A stretch of 64,000 nt of DNA from Marinoscillum furvescens DSM 4134 (lineage in GTDB: Bacteria; Bacteroidota; Bacteroidia; Cytophagales; Cyclobacteriaceae), in assembly GCF_003386095.1 (NCBI RefSeq), contig NZ_QREG01000011.1, forward strand, positions 62,001-126,000, given 5' to 3'. How positions within the stretch are numbered: the first letter of the stretch is position 1; the number at the start of each line of letters is the position of its first letter. The position numbers and the translations under genes are program-made. Below are positions 47,404-56,582 of the stretch, piece after piece. The notes below the pieces were generated by a model. That model ran no database searches and had not been told where the DNA came from. It saw nothing but the letters and a program-made list of their open reading frames with translations.

Positions 47404-48759
47404 ATGGCAACTTCAAAACCATCTATACCGAAAGGAACACGCGATTTTGGACCCGTTCAGTCGGCCAAGCGCTCATATATCATTGATACCATCCGTAAGA
47501 GTTTCATCAAATATGGATTTAGCCAAATAGAAACGCCGGCAATGGAACAGCTCTCCGTACTCACCGGAAAGTACGGTGACGAAGGTGATCAACTGCTTTT
47601 TAAAATCCTGAATTCCGGAGATTATCTTAAAAAAACATCCGAACAGGATTATCAAGCGGGAAGCGGTGCTCTACTACCTAAAATAGCGGAGAAAGGGTTG
47701 CGTTACGACCTCACTGTGCCCTTTGCCAGATTCGTGGTGCAAAACCAAAACGACATTACATTTCCTTTTAAACGTTTTCAGATACAGCCTGTATGGCGAG
47801 CGGATAGACCGCAAAAAGGCAGATATCGCGAGTTTTATCAATGTGATGCCGATATCGTGGGTTCTGATTCACTTTGGAATGAAGCAGAACTTACGCTGAT
47901 GCTGCACGAAGTATATGCCAACCTCCAGTACGATGGGTTTGTCTTGAAGATCAATCACCGTGAACTGCTCATGGAAATGGCTCGTTTCATTGGGCTTGCA
48001 GGTAAAGAAATGCCCTTTTGTGTGACAATAGATAAACTCGATAAAATAGGCGAAGAAAAAGTAAATGAAGAACTGATAGCTTTAGGAGCAGACGAGACAA
48101 AACTTCAAGATGTAGTTGGGTTGTTTCACTCTACTGCATCGGCATCAGACAAGGTGGATGCATTTGAAAAACTCATTGGTAAAAACCGAGGAACTGAAGA
48201 AGTTCAACAATATTTTGAGTTTCTGAGTGCTCATTCGAGCACTCCGCTAAAAGTAGAATTAGACCTTAGCCTGGCTCGAGGCCTCTCCTACTACACAGGC
48301 ATTATCTTCGAAGTAAAAGCTACTGATGTGAAAATTGGCAGTATCACCGGTGGAGGTAGATATGACAACCTCACTGGAGTGTTTGGGCTCAAGGGGATTT
48401 CTGGTGTTGGCATCTCATTCGGTCTGGATCGAATTTATGATGTTTTAGAAGAAAAAGGACTTTTCCCTGATCACCTTACCAAATCAGTTGACCTTCTCAT
48501 AGCGCACCTTGATGAAGATTGTTTCAAACATGGATTGAGCTTACTCCAAAAACTGCGTAGTTCGGGGATTCAGGTTGAGATATATCCCGACCAGGCAAAA
48601 CTGAAAAAGCAGTTTAACTATGCAGACAAAAAGGCCATTCCTCATGTGCTGGTTATCGGTACGGAAGAAATTGAAAAACAGCAATATGGGGTAAAAAACA
48701 TGGTGAGTGGTGAGCAAGCATCTTATACCATAGAGCAATTAATCCAGCTACTCAGCTAA
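47404..48759 (+). CDS. hisS: histidyl-tRNA synthetase
   Basis: A 451-residue class II synthetase that charges tRNA-His. Motif 1 region is KGTRDFGPVQSAKRSYI, motif 2 is FKRFQIQPVWRADRPQKGRYREFYQ, and the histidine-specific segments are LDLSLARGLSYYTGI and SITGGGRYDNL, with motif 3 GISFGLDRIYDVL. An anticodon-binding domain covers about residues 355-451. The start follows a TAGTTTTG element by 14 bp, implying a very short leader. The gene leads a run of four same-strand genes. Confidence 0.97.
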   Translation: MATSKPSIPKGTRDFGPVQSAKRSYIIDTIRKSFIKYGFSQIETPAMEQLSVLTGKYGDEGDQLLFKILNSGDYLKKTSEQDYQAGSGALLPKIAEKGLRYDLTVPFARFVVQNQNDITFPFKRFQIQPVWRADRPQKGRYREFYQCDADIVGSDSLWNEAELTLMLHEVYANLQYDGFVLKINHRELLMEMARFIGLAGKEMPFCVTIDKLDKIGEEKVNEELIALGADETKLQDVVGLFHSTASASDKVDAFEKLIGKNRGTEEVQQYFEFLSAHSSTPLKVELDLSLARGLSYYTGIIFEVKATDVKIGSITGGGRYDNLTGVFGLKGISGVGISFGLDRIYDVLEEKGLFPDHLTKSVDLLIAHLDEDCFKHGLSLLQKLRSSGIQVEIYPDQAKLKKQFNYADKKAIPHVLVIGTEEIEKQQYGVKNMVSGEQASYTIEQLIQLLS

Positions 48760-48807
48760 AATTATTGCTCGTTTTTTACGTTAGCTAATAATAAACCATA
48801 CGCTCGT

Positions 48808-50412
48808 TTGCGGATTATATTAGTCATATTCGTTTGCCTACAACTACATACCACAGTGGCCCAGCACTCAAGTCAGTTGGGCCGCTTTGCTATTGACTTT
48901 CCTGAAGGCTGTGCACCCGTTACCATACACATCACCAGTACTGATAGCTTTGGGGATGTTAGTCGTCAGTATTTTTATGAATCAGGACAGGTAGAAACAT
49001 CCGATACATTTTATACTTACTCTGAGCCCGGGATATATGAAATTGTGCAGGTAATTGGGCGGGATATAGTCCCTAAAACGGACACATTAACTTTTGAAGT
49101 GGTGGACAGCACTCCCCCACAATATGAAATTTACCAATGCAGCCAGTCTGCCATTTCTCTGGAGCTTCAAGACGAATTTTATGATGAATACCTCATCGTT
49201 TTCAACGATCGTGACTCCCTAACCACTCGACTCCCGAATACCGTGCAGTATGACTTCAGCAGCTCCTCTGGGAAGATTTATATTAAGGGGTTAAGGGATC
49301 AATCATTTGCAACATGTGATGATACGAGCATCAGTGTAAATCTAGGCACACAGTCAGAGTTGTCATTCAGCAGAGCACTCATAGCTCCAGGCTGTCTAAA
49401 TCAATCGCACTTGATATTACAGCCTACGAATTTTCTTCCACTTGCCAAATACTCGATCGCAGTAGCAACCAACTCACTCAATACTCAAAACCTCTATACG
49501 GGGTATTTATCAATTGAAATGCAGCTAAAGCTCCCCTCATTCGATAGTGATAGCCTGTGTGTGACCATTGCCCAGCTCAACGCTTGTGACGCCTCCACAG
49601 TGATTGAGCAAGAAATATGTCTGTATTCGCCTACATCTTCTGATAGTTTTCAAAACATTTATGCGTCTGTGCAAGACAATCAAATCCTTTTAGCTATCCC
49701 TGAGCTCAGCACTTCTAGAAAAGTGGATATAGGAAGAGGCGCCAGTCAAAACGCTTTTAATCACCTCACATCTACTAACGGACCATTTCGCGATAGCCCT
49801 CCCTCCTTTTCCAGACAGTATTTTTACAGACTGCATCTACTAGACACCTGTGACAATGCTCTGGATAGCATGGTCATTGCTGCCCCCACACTTCGGTTAG
49901 TAGATCGGAGCTATGAAGGAAACAATGTCAGTCTTTCATCTAAAGACCCTATCAATCAGCTGGGTACGGCCAAAAAAGAATTGCTGCTTTACAGTGCAGA
50001 CAGCTCCCAGTCGGTTGTTATGGATTATCAGGATAATCTGGAGCTTCCTTCAGGCCTCGGTGAAGTGATTCACCTGCGAACCAGATACTGTTACGATTCA
50101 ATCTGTAGCTACTCCAACGCGGTGACCACAACATTTGAAACCATCGTGTTTGTCCCAAAAGCCTTTTCGCCCGACGGCAATGGCATGAATGACTGGCTTG
50201 AGCTCTTTGGCCTGCCTACTCCAGAATTTGAGATCTCCATTTATAACCGCTGGGGTGCTGTCGTTCACACTTCTAACCAAAACCCGGTTTGGAACGGACG
50301 AATAGGCAAAGAACTAATGCCATCTGGCACTTATTTGTACGAACTTAGGTTTAAGCTGCAAAGCGGGAAACTTAAAACGCAAGTTGGTACTTTTGCGCTC
50401 ATTAGAAACTGA
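48808..50412 (+). CDS. exported CHU_C-domain protein (type IX sorting, type B)
   Basis: A 534-residue protein starting at TTG 48808 (signal peptide RIILVIFVCLQLHTTVAQ). Residues 25-110 resemble a PKD domain (GCAPVTIHITSTDSFGD, YSEPGIYEIVQVIG). Beta-rich sequence with few landmarks follows. The last 90 residues form the gliding-motility-type C-terminal domain (VFVPKAFSPDGNGMNDWL, SIYNRWGAVVH, WNGRIGKELMPSGTYLYEL). Such proteins are exported by the type IX system and fixed to the surface. It lies 48 bp after hisS and 16 bp before ybaB; the linkage may be transcriptional rather than functional. Confidence 0.85.
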   Translation: MRIILVIFVCLQLHTTVAQHSSQLGRFAIDFPEGCAPVTIHITSTDSFGDVSRQYFYESGQVETSDTFYTYSEPGIYEIVQVIGRDIVPKTDTLTFEVVDSTPPQYEIYQCSQSAISLELQDEFYDEYLIVFNDRDSLTTRLPNTVQYDFSSSSGKIYIKGLRDQSFATCDDTSISVNLGTQSELSFSRALIAPGCLNQSHLILQPTNFLPLAKYSIAVATNSLNTQNLYTGYLSIEMQLKLPSFDSDSLCVTIAQLNACDASTVIEQEICLYSPTSSDSFQNIYASVQDNQILLAIPELSTSRKVDIGRGASQNAFNHLTSTNGPFRDSPPSFSRQYFYRLHLLDTCDNALDSMVIAAPTLRLVDRSYEGNNVSLSSKDPINQLGTAKKELLLYSADSSQSVVMDYQDNLELPSGLGEVIHLRTRYCYDSICSYSNAVTTTFETIVFVPKAFSPDGNGMNDWLELFGLPTPEFEISIYNRWGAVVHTSNQNPVWNGRIGKELMPSGTYLYELRFKLQSGKLKTQVGTFALIRN

Positions 50413-50428
50413 AAAAATTGGAAGGCTT

Positions 50429-50761
50429 ATGTTTGATATGATGAAAATGATGGGGAAACTCAAGGAAGTGCAAGAGAACATGAAGAAAGCACAAGAGGGA
50501 CTCAAAGACATCACCACAACAGCAGAATCTGGTGCCGGCATGGTAAAAGCTACCGTGAACGGACAAAAAGAACTCATTTCACTGGAAATAGATCCATCCA
50601 TTGTAAGCACTGACGATGCAGAAATGATGCGAGATCTGGTGATCGCAGCGGTTAATAAGGCTCTTACTGATATCGACCAGGAAGCCAAAGCCCATATGAA
50701 AAAAGCCACAGAAGGCATGATGCCTAACATTCCTGGTTTTGACTTAAACAATATGGTTTGA
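50429..50761 (+). CDS. ybaB: YbaB/EbfC nucleoid-associated protein
   Basis: A 110-residue protein of YbaB length when started at the ATG at 50429 (MFDMMKMMGKLKEVQENMKK); an upstream frame reaching 50384 lies inside the preceding gene. The family pattern is clear: N-terminal amphipathic helix with KEVQENMKKAQEGLKD, then VKATVNGQKELISLEID and a final helix with MKKATEGMMPNIPGFD. The dimer binds DNA with little sequence preference. The usual neighbour recR or dnaX is absent. The stop overlaps the next start by one base (TGATG). Confidence 0.93.
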   Translation: MFDMMKMMGKLKEVQENMKKAQEGLKDITTTAESGAGMVKATVNGQKELISLEIDPSIVSTDDAEMMRDLVIAAVNKALTDIDQEAKAHMKKATEGMMPNIPGFDLNNMV

Positions 50762-51759
50762 TGGTTAAAACCGCCGTAGTAATTCTGAATTGGAATGGAC
50801 AGGATTACCTCAAAAGATTTTTACCAACCTTAATCCTTCATTCTTCGGAGGCAAAGATTATAGTTGCTGATAATGCCAGCACAGATGACTCTTTAGCAGT
50901 TTTGGAGAATTTTCCTGAGGTAGAAGTTCTTAAACTTTCAGAAAATTATGGTTATGCTGGGGGGTATAACGAAGCGCTCAATCAGATAGAGGCTGAGTAC
51001 TTCCTACTTCTCAATAGTGACATAGAAGTTACCAGCAACTGGCTTGTTCCGATGGTGCGTTTTCTGGATGAAAACCCCACTTATGGAGCCGTTCAGCCAA
51101 AAATCAACGACATATACAATAAGTCACATTTTGAATATGCCGGCGCGGCTGGAGGGTTTTTGGATTCGCTTGGTTATCCATTCTGTAGGGGGCGCATATT
51201 CGATACTTTGGAGCAAGACACAGGTCAATATGACTCGATCTGTGATGTTTTTTGGGCTACAGGGGCATGTTTTATGGTTAGATCGGAGGTGTTTCATGCA
51301 CTCTCGGGGTTTGATGCTTCTTTCTTTGCTCACATGGAAGAGATTGATTTTTGCTGGCGAATGCGCAGCCAAGGATATCAATTGGCCTGTGTGCCCCAGG
51401 CAACTGTGTATCATGTAGGTGGAGGAACGCTCAACAAAACCAGCCCGAGAAAAACTTATTTAAACTTTCGAAACGGGCTCACCTTACTCATCAAAAACTT
51501 ACCTAAGAACCAGCTTTGGTGGAAATTACCCTTCCGAATAGTGCTGGACCTAATCGCAGGCATAAAATTTTGGAATGACCAATCTTTTGCGCACTTCAAG
51601 GCGGTATTCACTGCGCACAAAGATGCGCTTTCAAGGTGGAAAACAAGCATTCAGAATGAAAACAGGTCAACCCCATCTCCCAGGCCAACTAACAGTATTT
51701 TGACAGCATACTATCTCCAGGGAAAGAAAAAATACTCAGACCTTAGTAATACCAAATAG
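50761..51759 (+). CDS. family 2 glycosyltransferase
   Basis: A 332-residue GT-A glycosyltransferase starting at the ATG at 50761, which overlaps the ybaB stop. Nucleotide-sugar motifs are VVILNWNGQDYLKRF, ADNASTDDSLAVL and YFLLLNSDIEVT, with the acceptor-side motif MEEIDFCWRMRSQGYQ and GGGTLNKTSPRKTYLN; this matches rhamnosyltransferase-like (WbbL type) enzymes of cell-surface polysaccharide synthesis. No signal peptide is present. A C-terminal part of about 60 residues is hydrophobic in places and may touch the membrane. The donor and acceptor are unknown. Its end overlaps the convergent PspC gene by 17 bp. Confidence 0.9.
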   Translation: MVKTAVVILNWNGQDYLKRFLPTLILHSSEAKIIVADNASTDDSLAVLENFPEVEVLKLSENYGYAGGYNEALNQIEAEYFLLLNSDIEVTSNWLVPMVRFLDENPTYGAVQPKINDIYNKSHFEYAGAAGGFLDSLGYPFCRGRIFDTLEQDTGQYDSICDVFWATGACFMVRSEVFHALSGFDASFFAHMEEIDFCWRMRSQGYQLACVPQATVYHVGGGTLNKTSPRKTYLNFRNGLTLLIKNLPKNQLWWKLPFRIVLDLIAGIKFWNDQSFAHFKAVFTAHKDALSRWKTSIQNENRSTPSPRPTNSILTAYYLQGKKKYSDLSNTK

Positions 51760-51952
51760 AATTATCCCGTCTTCTGAGCATCTTCCGAAAGTTCATCACA
51801 AAAGCAAGAGCGAGATAGATGACCACAGGGGATCCAAACGTAAGGAAAGAGGTGTAAATGAAAAATAACCGAATACTCGAGGTAGGGATGCGAAGTTTCT
51901 CCCCGAGACGAGTACATACACCGAAAGCATATTTTTCAAAAAACTCCTGCAT
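51743..51952 (-). CDS. PspC domain protein
   Basis: A 69-residue protein started at the ATG at 51952 (MQEFFEKYAFGVCTRLGEKL); another ATG at 51961 would add three residues. It has the PspC pattern: a GVCTRLGEKLRIPTSSIRLFF stretch (shown by GVCTRLGEKLRIP and SIRLFFIY) followed by one or two membrane segments (SPVVIYLALAFVMNF). PspC-type proteins sit in the inner membrane and take part in envelope stress responses. No other psp gene is nearby. A minus-strand TATCTTTG at 51984-51977 lies 24 bp upstream. Confidence 0.85.
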   Translation of the reverse strand: MQEFFEKYAFGVCTRLGEKLRIPTSSIRLFFIYTSFLTFGSPVVIYLALAFVMNFRKMLRRRDNSIWYY

Positions 51953-51976
51953 AAAAACCATCGATTAAGATGTCAC

Positions 51977-52004
51977 CAAAGATAACAAAAGCCAATTACA
52001 TTTG
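51977..52004. promoter_or_regulatory. facing -7 elements between PspC and TPR lipoprotein genes
   Basis: A minus-strand TATCTTTG (51984-51977) points to the PspC gene and a plus-strand TACATTTG (51997-52004) points to the lipoprotein gene. An 8-bp inverted repeat (ATAACAAA 51982-51989, TTTGTTAT 52001-52008) overlaps both. Neither has a clear TTTG at -33. Confidence 0.4.
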
Positions 52005-52105
52005 TTATTCATGCATTACGAAGAATGTTTAAATTTCCGTATTATTGCATTCAACATTTAGGTATTGACCATTATTGTTACTGAAAATTCAAAAAAATGA
52101 TCCAA

Positions 52106-53896
52106 ATGAAAAAAGTTAATTTTGCTATAGCATTCGTTGCTGGAGCAATGATTTTTTCTGGCTGTGCGCTAAGCAAAATGATTAAGCTTGCCTCAGACCA
52201 AGATTTGCAGGTAGACCCTAATCCACTAGAAGTACATGGAAGCACGGTTCCTTTCGAACTATCAGCGGTTTTACCTCCTAAAATGCTCCCAACTGGTAAA
52301 GTATACACTATCAACACCATCTATCAATATGGCGACCAAGAGGTTGAGGTAGGATCTATCGAGTTCAAAGCTGAGGACTTCCCTTCTAGCAGTTCTTCTA
52401 CATCCAGAAAATCTTCTCAAATGACTTTCCCTTATCAGGAAGGCATGAATCCTGGAACGCTTTATGTAGAAGGAGTAGCTAGCGATCCAAGATCTGGAAA
52501 GTCTAAAACTACGCCTCGTATGGAGGTAGCTAAAGGTCTTGTAATGACAAGCCGTTTTGCTAAGCCTGTAGTTTTCAGCACGTATGCTGATCACGGGTAC
52601 AACGACAAAGAAGAATTGATCCCTACACGAGTAAACTTCTACTTCGAGCAGGGGCTATCTCGTTTAAACCCTTCTTTGAGCATCGAAGGCTCTTCAAACA
52701 GAACAAAAAGCAACAACCTTGCTGCTTTTATCGCTGAGAAAAACGTAACCAGAACTGTAACCATCACTGGTACTCACTCTCCAGAAGGTCCTGAAAGAGT
52801 AAATAGCAGTCTTGCTGAAAATCGTGCTGAAACAATCGAAAACTTCTACAGAAAGCAGATGAGAAGATACGATTACAAAGGCATGGCTGACTCTATCAAG
52901 TTTATCTTGAAGCCAGTAGTAGAAGACTGGAGCAGCTTTAAAACAGCCCTTGCTGAGTACGATGGTATCGAGCAAAGTGCAAAAGACAAAGTGCTTAGAA
53001 TTGTAAACGGAAACGGATCTTTCGAAGAAAAAGAAGATGAACTACAGAAGCTTCCTGTTTACGACAAACTTTTGAAAGAAGTATATCCTGGATTGCGTAC
53101 TGCAAAAACTGAAATCCTTACAGTTAAGGAGAAGAAATCTAATGCACAGATTGCTGTACTTTCTAAGCAGATCGTAAACGGTGATGTAGATGCAGATACA
53201 CTTTCTACTGAGGAGTTCCTTTTCTCAGCTACACTTACTCCTTCACTGGATGAGAAAGAAGCTATCTACAAAGCAGCTACAAAATCTGGTAGCTGGGTAG
53301 CTCACAACAACCTTGCGGCTGTTTACCTTGACAAAGCGAAAAAAGCTGAAGGATCAGCAAAAACTGGACTTGTTCAGGATGCAATCACACAACTTGAAAT
53401 CGCTGCTAATAAGAGCAAATCTGCAATTGTAAATGCTAACCTCGGTGCTGCATATTTGATGCAAGCTGACTATGCTAAAGCAATGGATGCCCTTAAAACT
53501 GCAGAAACTGCATCTCCTTCTAACACCACATCTTCTAATGTAAAAGGAATGAAAGGTTCCATCCAGGTGATGAACGGTCAATACGAAGAAGCTCGCGCTT
53601 CATTTGCATCTTCTGCAAAAAGTGATATAGTTACTTTTGATCACGGTCTTGCTCACCTTCTAGGTGGCGAGTACAGTGCTGCAAAATCAACTTTAGGAAA
53701 TGTTACTAGCAGCGAAAAAGTAGGTGCTCAGGCACACTACCTGATTGCTGTGGCTTCAGCTCGTGAAAACAATGCTGCAGACGTAACAAGCAGCCTGAAA
53801 GCAGCAGTTGAGAAAGATCCTTCACTGAAGGACAAAGCGCTCAACGACCTTGAGTTTACAAACTACGCTGATGCAGTAGCAAAAGCGGTGAAATAA
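52106..53896 (+). CDS. lipoprotein with OmpA-like region and TPR repeats
   Basis: A 596-residue lipoprotein started at 52106 (MKKVNFAIAFVAGAMIFSGC, lipobox FSGC); an ATG at 52097 is an alternative. Residues about 25-150 are beta-rich. Around 215-290 an OmpA-like segment appears (TGTHSPEGPERVNSSLAENR). From about 385 to 596 there are TPR-type helical repeats (AHNNLAAVYLDKAKKA, ANLGAAYLMQADYAKAMD, AHYLIAVASARENNAADV). Codon choice looks biased toward a small codon set, hinting at high expression. It is probably a peptidoglycan-linked outer-membrane protein; links to gliding or type IX secretion are possible but unproven. It has its own terminator. Confidence 0.83.
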   Translation: MKKVNFAIAFVAGAMIFSGCALSKMIKLASDQDLQVDPNPLEVHGSTVPFELSAVLPPKMLPTGKVYTINTIYQYGDQEVEVGSIEFKAEDFPSSSSSTSRKSSQMTFPYQEGMNPGTLYVEGVASDPRSGKSKTTPRMEVAKGLVMTSRFAKPVVFSTYADHGYNDKEELIPTRVNFYFEQGLSRLNPSLSIEGSSNRTKSNNLAAFIAEKNVTRTVTITGTHSPEGPERVNSSLAENRAETIENFYRKQMRRYDYKGMADSIKFILKPVVEDWSSFKTALAEYDGIEQSAKDKVLRIVNGNGSFEEKEDELQKLPVYDKLLKEVYPGLRTAKTEILTVKEKKSNAQIAVLSKQIVNGDVDADTLSTEEFLFSATLTPSLDEKEAIYKAATKSGSWVAHNNLAAVYLDKAKKAEGSAKTGLVQDAITQLEIAANKSKSAIVNANLGAAYLMQADYAKAMDALKTAETASPSNTTSSNVKGMKGSIQVMNGQYEEARASFASSAKSDIVTFDHGLAHLLGGEYSAAKSTLGNVTSSEKVGAQAHYLIAVASARENNAADVTSSLKAAVEKDPSLKDKALNDLEFTNYADAVAKAVK

Positions 53897-53919
53897 GGAT
53901 CAAAGAGAATTTTATAAGG

Positions 53920-53950
53920 AAAAGCTCTCCATTTTGGAGAGCTTTTTTTA
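53920..53950 (+). terminator. terminator after the TPR lipoprotein gene
   Basis: AAAGCTCTCCA and TGGAGAGCTTT form an 11-bp stem with a 3-nt loop, followed by TTTTTTT. Confidence 0.93.
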
Positions 53951-54005
53951 TTTATATCGCCCTAATCTTTTAATTTAGCAGGGCTTTAAAATCAACGAAT
54001 AAATC

Positions 54006-54983
54006 ATGCGAGAAATACAATTTAGACAAGCACTTGGTGAAGCGATGAGCGAAGAAATGAGAAAAGACGAGAAAGTCTTTTTGATGGGAGAAGAAGTCGC
54101 TGAATACAATGGTGCTTACAAGGTGAGTCAGGGAATGCTCGACGAGTTTGGTCCTGATCGCGTGATTGATACACCCATCGCAGAGTTGGGTTTTGGTGGT
54201 TTGGGAGTAGGTGCAGCTATGAATGGCCTCCGTCCTATCGTAGAGTTCATGACTTTCAACTTCTCTCTTGTTGCTATCGATCAGGTGATCAATGGTGCTG
54301 CTAAAATGATGTCCATGTCTGGGGGTCAGTTTAACGTGCCTATCGTATTTCGTGGCCCTACCGGTAATGCCGGAATGCTCAGTTCACAACACTCACAAAA
54401 CTTTGAAAACTGGTATGCCAATACTCCAGGATTGAAGGTGGTAGTACCTTCTAATCCATACGATGCTAAAGGTCTACTAAAAACCTCCATCCGTGACAAT
54501 GACCCTGTAATCTTTATGGAGTCTGAGCTCATGTATGGTGATAAAGGAGAGGTTCCTGAAGAAGAGTACCTCATCCCCATTGGTGAAGCGAAACTAGTCA
54601 AAGAAGGTAGTGACGTTACACTGGTTTCATTTGGTAAAATGATGAAAGTAGCGAATGAAGCCGCTGCTGAAATGGAAAAAGAAGGCGTGAGCGCAGAGGT
54701 GATTGACCTCCGTACTGTTCGTCCTATTGACTATGCTGCTATCGTAGAGTCTGTAAAGAAAACCAATAGACTTGTAGTGGTAGAAGAGGCTTGGCCACTT
54801 TCATCAATTGCAACAGAAATCAGCCACCACATCCAGCGATATGCATTTGACTTCCTGGATGCACCAGTGCATAAGGTAAATAACAGAGACTTGCCATTGC
54901 CGTATGCTCCTACCTTGATCGAGGAGATACTTCCAAATGTAAAGCGTACAGTAGAGGCAATAAACGCTGTTTGCTACAGATAA
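54006..54983 (+). CDS. pdhB: pyruvate dehydrogenase E1 component, beta subunit
   Basis: A 325-residue transketolase-like subunit that forms the E1 heterotetramer and takes part in oxidative decarboxylation of pyruvate (or a branched-chain 2-oxo acid). Motifs include MGEEVAEYNGAYKVSQGML, DTPIAELGFGGLGVGAAM with the cofactor-binding Glu, and the C-terminal VVVEEAWPLSSIATEI. The TPP-binding alpha subunit gene is not in the window, which is common in this phylum. A pyruvate role is favoured by the FNFSLVAIDQVINGAAKM pattern, but a 2-oxoisovalerate role cannot be fully excluded. It is a single-gene unit with its own terminator. Confidence 0.93.
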   Translation: MREIQFRQALGEAMSEEMRKDEKVFLMGEEVAEYNGAYKVSQGMLDEFGPDRVIDTPIAELGFGGLGVGAAMNGLRPIVEFMTFNFSLVAIDQVINGAAKMMSMSGGQFNVPIVFRGPTGNAGMLSSQHSQNFENWYANTPGLKVVVPSNPYDAKGLLKTSIRDNDPVIFMESELMYGDKGEVPEEEYLIPIGEAKLVKEGSDVTLVSFGKMMKVANEAAAEMEKEGVSAEVIDLRTVRPIDYAAIVESVKKTNRLVVVEEAWPLSSIATEISHHIQRYAFDFLDAPVHKVNNRDLPLPYAPTLIEEILPNVKRTVEAINAVCYR

Positions 54984-55012
54984 TAAGCTATCCTAAGATA
55001 TTTGCTTTAGAG

Positions 55013-55044
55013 AAAGAGGTGCTCAGTATGCACCTCTTTTTTTA
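55013..55044 (+). terminator. terminator after pdhB
   Basis: AAAGAGGTGC and GCACCTCTTT form a 10-bp stem with a 7-nt loop and a long T-tail. Confidence 0.92.
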
Positions 55045-55079
55045 TGGTTTAATTTTAATCTGCAGCCTCATGAGGCACA

Positions 55080-55107
55080 AAAAAAGGCTAGAGAGTCTCT
55101 AGCCTTT
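55080..55107 (-). terminator. terminator after ffh
   Basis: AAAGGCTAGAG and CTCTAGCCTTT form an 11-bp perfect stem with a 3-nt loop; the minus-strand tail is TTTTTTTGTG. A 12-bp palindrome (GCCTCATGAGGC, 55065-55076) lies between this and the pdhB terminator. Confidence 0.92.
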
Positions 55108-55134
55108 GTCGTTTAATAGAATGAACTTATTCTT

Positions 55135-56454
55135 TTAGCGCATCAGGTTAGAAAGTGCTTTTGCACCTCCCATCTTATTCATTGTTTTCATCATTTTACG
55201 CATCTGCTGGAATTGCTTCAGCAATTGATTCACCTGATTCACAGAGGTACCACTACCCTTAGCTATGCGCTGACGCCTAGAGCCATTGATCAGGTCAGGG
55301 TTTTCACGCTCATCAGGGGTCATTGACTTGATTATCGCCTCAATAGGCTTCAGAGAATCATCGTCTATATCTATGTCTTTAATGGCCTTTCCTACACCAG
55401 GTACCATGCCCAGCAAATCTTTGATGTTACCCATCTTCTTGATTTGCTCCATCTGTGACAGAAAATCATCAAAACCAAACTGATTCTTTTTGATTTTCTT
55501 ATTGATTCTGCGGGCTTCTTCCTGATCGAAATTTTGCTGAGCCTTTTCTACAAGTGATAGTACATCACCCATACCGAGGATTCGCTTTGCCATACGGTCA
55601 GGGTGGAAAAGATCGATGGCATCCATCTTTTCACCAGTACTGATAAACTTGATAGGCTTAGTGACCTCCTTGCGTATAGAAAGCGCTGCTCCACCCCGAG
55701 TGTCACCATCGAGCTTGGTGAGGACTACTCCGTCAAAATCTAAACGCTCATTGAAGACAGCTGCAGTATTTACAGCATCTTGTCCTGTCATAGAGTCCAC
55801 CACAAATAAGGTCTCTGAAGGATTGATTTCCTTTTTAATTGCAGAAATCTCCTGCATCATTTCCTCATCCACAGCAAGTCGTCCAGCTGTATCAATGATC
55901 AGAGACTTTTTACCCTGCTCCTTCGCATATTTAATAGCGTTCTTAGCTATTTTCACAGGGTTCTTTTCATCGGGTTCTGTGTATACCTCAACACCTATCT
56001 GCTCACCCAGCACCTTCAGCTGATCTATCGCTGCAGGGCGGTAAACATCACATGCAGCCAACAATACGGTACGTCCTTGCTTCTTTAGCATATTGGCGAG
56101 TTTTCCACTAAAAGTGGTTTTACCCGAACCTTGCAATCCGGCAATCAATATGGTATTGGGATTCCCTGTCTGATCCATAGGGACATTAGTCTCACCCATG
56201 AGCAAGGTAAGCTCTTCAGCTACTATTTTGGTGAGCAACTGACCAGGAGAAACAGCTATCAATACATCTCGCCCAAGTGCCTTTTCCTTGATGGAGTCGG
56301 TCACTTCTTTGGCTACTTTATAGTTGACATCAGCATCTATCAGCGCTCGTCTGATTTCCTTTATGGTAGATGCAACGTTTACTTCTGTAATACTTCCCTG
56401 ACCTTTCAGGGTTTTAAAAGCCCGGTCGAGCTTTACACTAAGATTATCAAACAT
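55135..56454 (-). CDS. ffh: signal recognition particle protein (SRP54 homologue)
   Basis: A 439-residue GTPase when started at the ATG at 56454 (MFDNLSVKLDRAFKTLKGQG), which matches family N-termini; the frame extends to 56481 without an ATG. The N domain is followed by the G domain with P-loop GLQGSGKTTFSGKLA, DTAGRLAVDEEMM and TKLDGDTRGGAALS. The C-terminal M domain is methionine-rich (KQFQQMRKMMKTMNKMGG). It binds SRP RNA and signal peptides of membrane proteins. A minus-strand TAGTTTTG at 56486-56479 lies 24 bp before the start and may be its -7 element. Confidence 0.97.
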   Translation of the reverse strand: MFDNLSVKLDRAFKTLKGQGSITEVNVASTIKEIRRALIDADVNYKVAKEVTDSIKEKALGRDVLIAVSPGQLLTKIVAEELTLLMGETNVPMDQTGNPNTILIAGLQGSGKTTFSGKLANMLKKQGRTVLLAACDVYRPAAIDQLKVLGEQIGVEVYTEPDEKNPVKIAKNAIKYAKEQGKKSLIIDTAGRLAVDEEMMQEISAIKKEINPSETLFVVDSMTGQDAVNTAAVFNERLDFDGVVLTKLDGDTRGGAALSIRKEVTKPIKFISTGEKMDAIDLFHPDRMAKRILGMGDVLSLVEKAQQNFDQEEARRINKKIKKNQFGFDDFLSQMEQIKKMGNIKDLLGMVPGVGKAIKDIDIDDDSLKPIEAIIKSMTPDERENPDLINGSRRQRIAKGSGTSVNQVNQLLKQFQQMRKMMKTMNKMGGAKALSNLMR

Positions 56455-56582
56455 TCGATCGTGTCTTTTTCCTAGCTGCAAAACTAATAAACATCTATTT
56501 ACTGTAACTAAAGTATTCGATTTTCAGTATGATACATTATGCAGTACCTTGCAATACATAATACAACAAAAACATCGAACTC

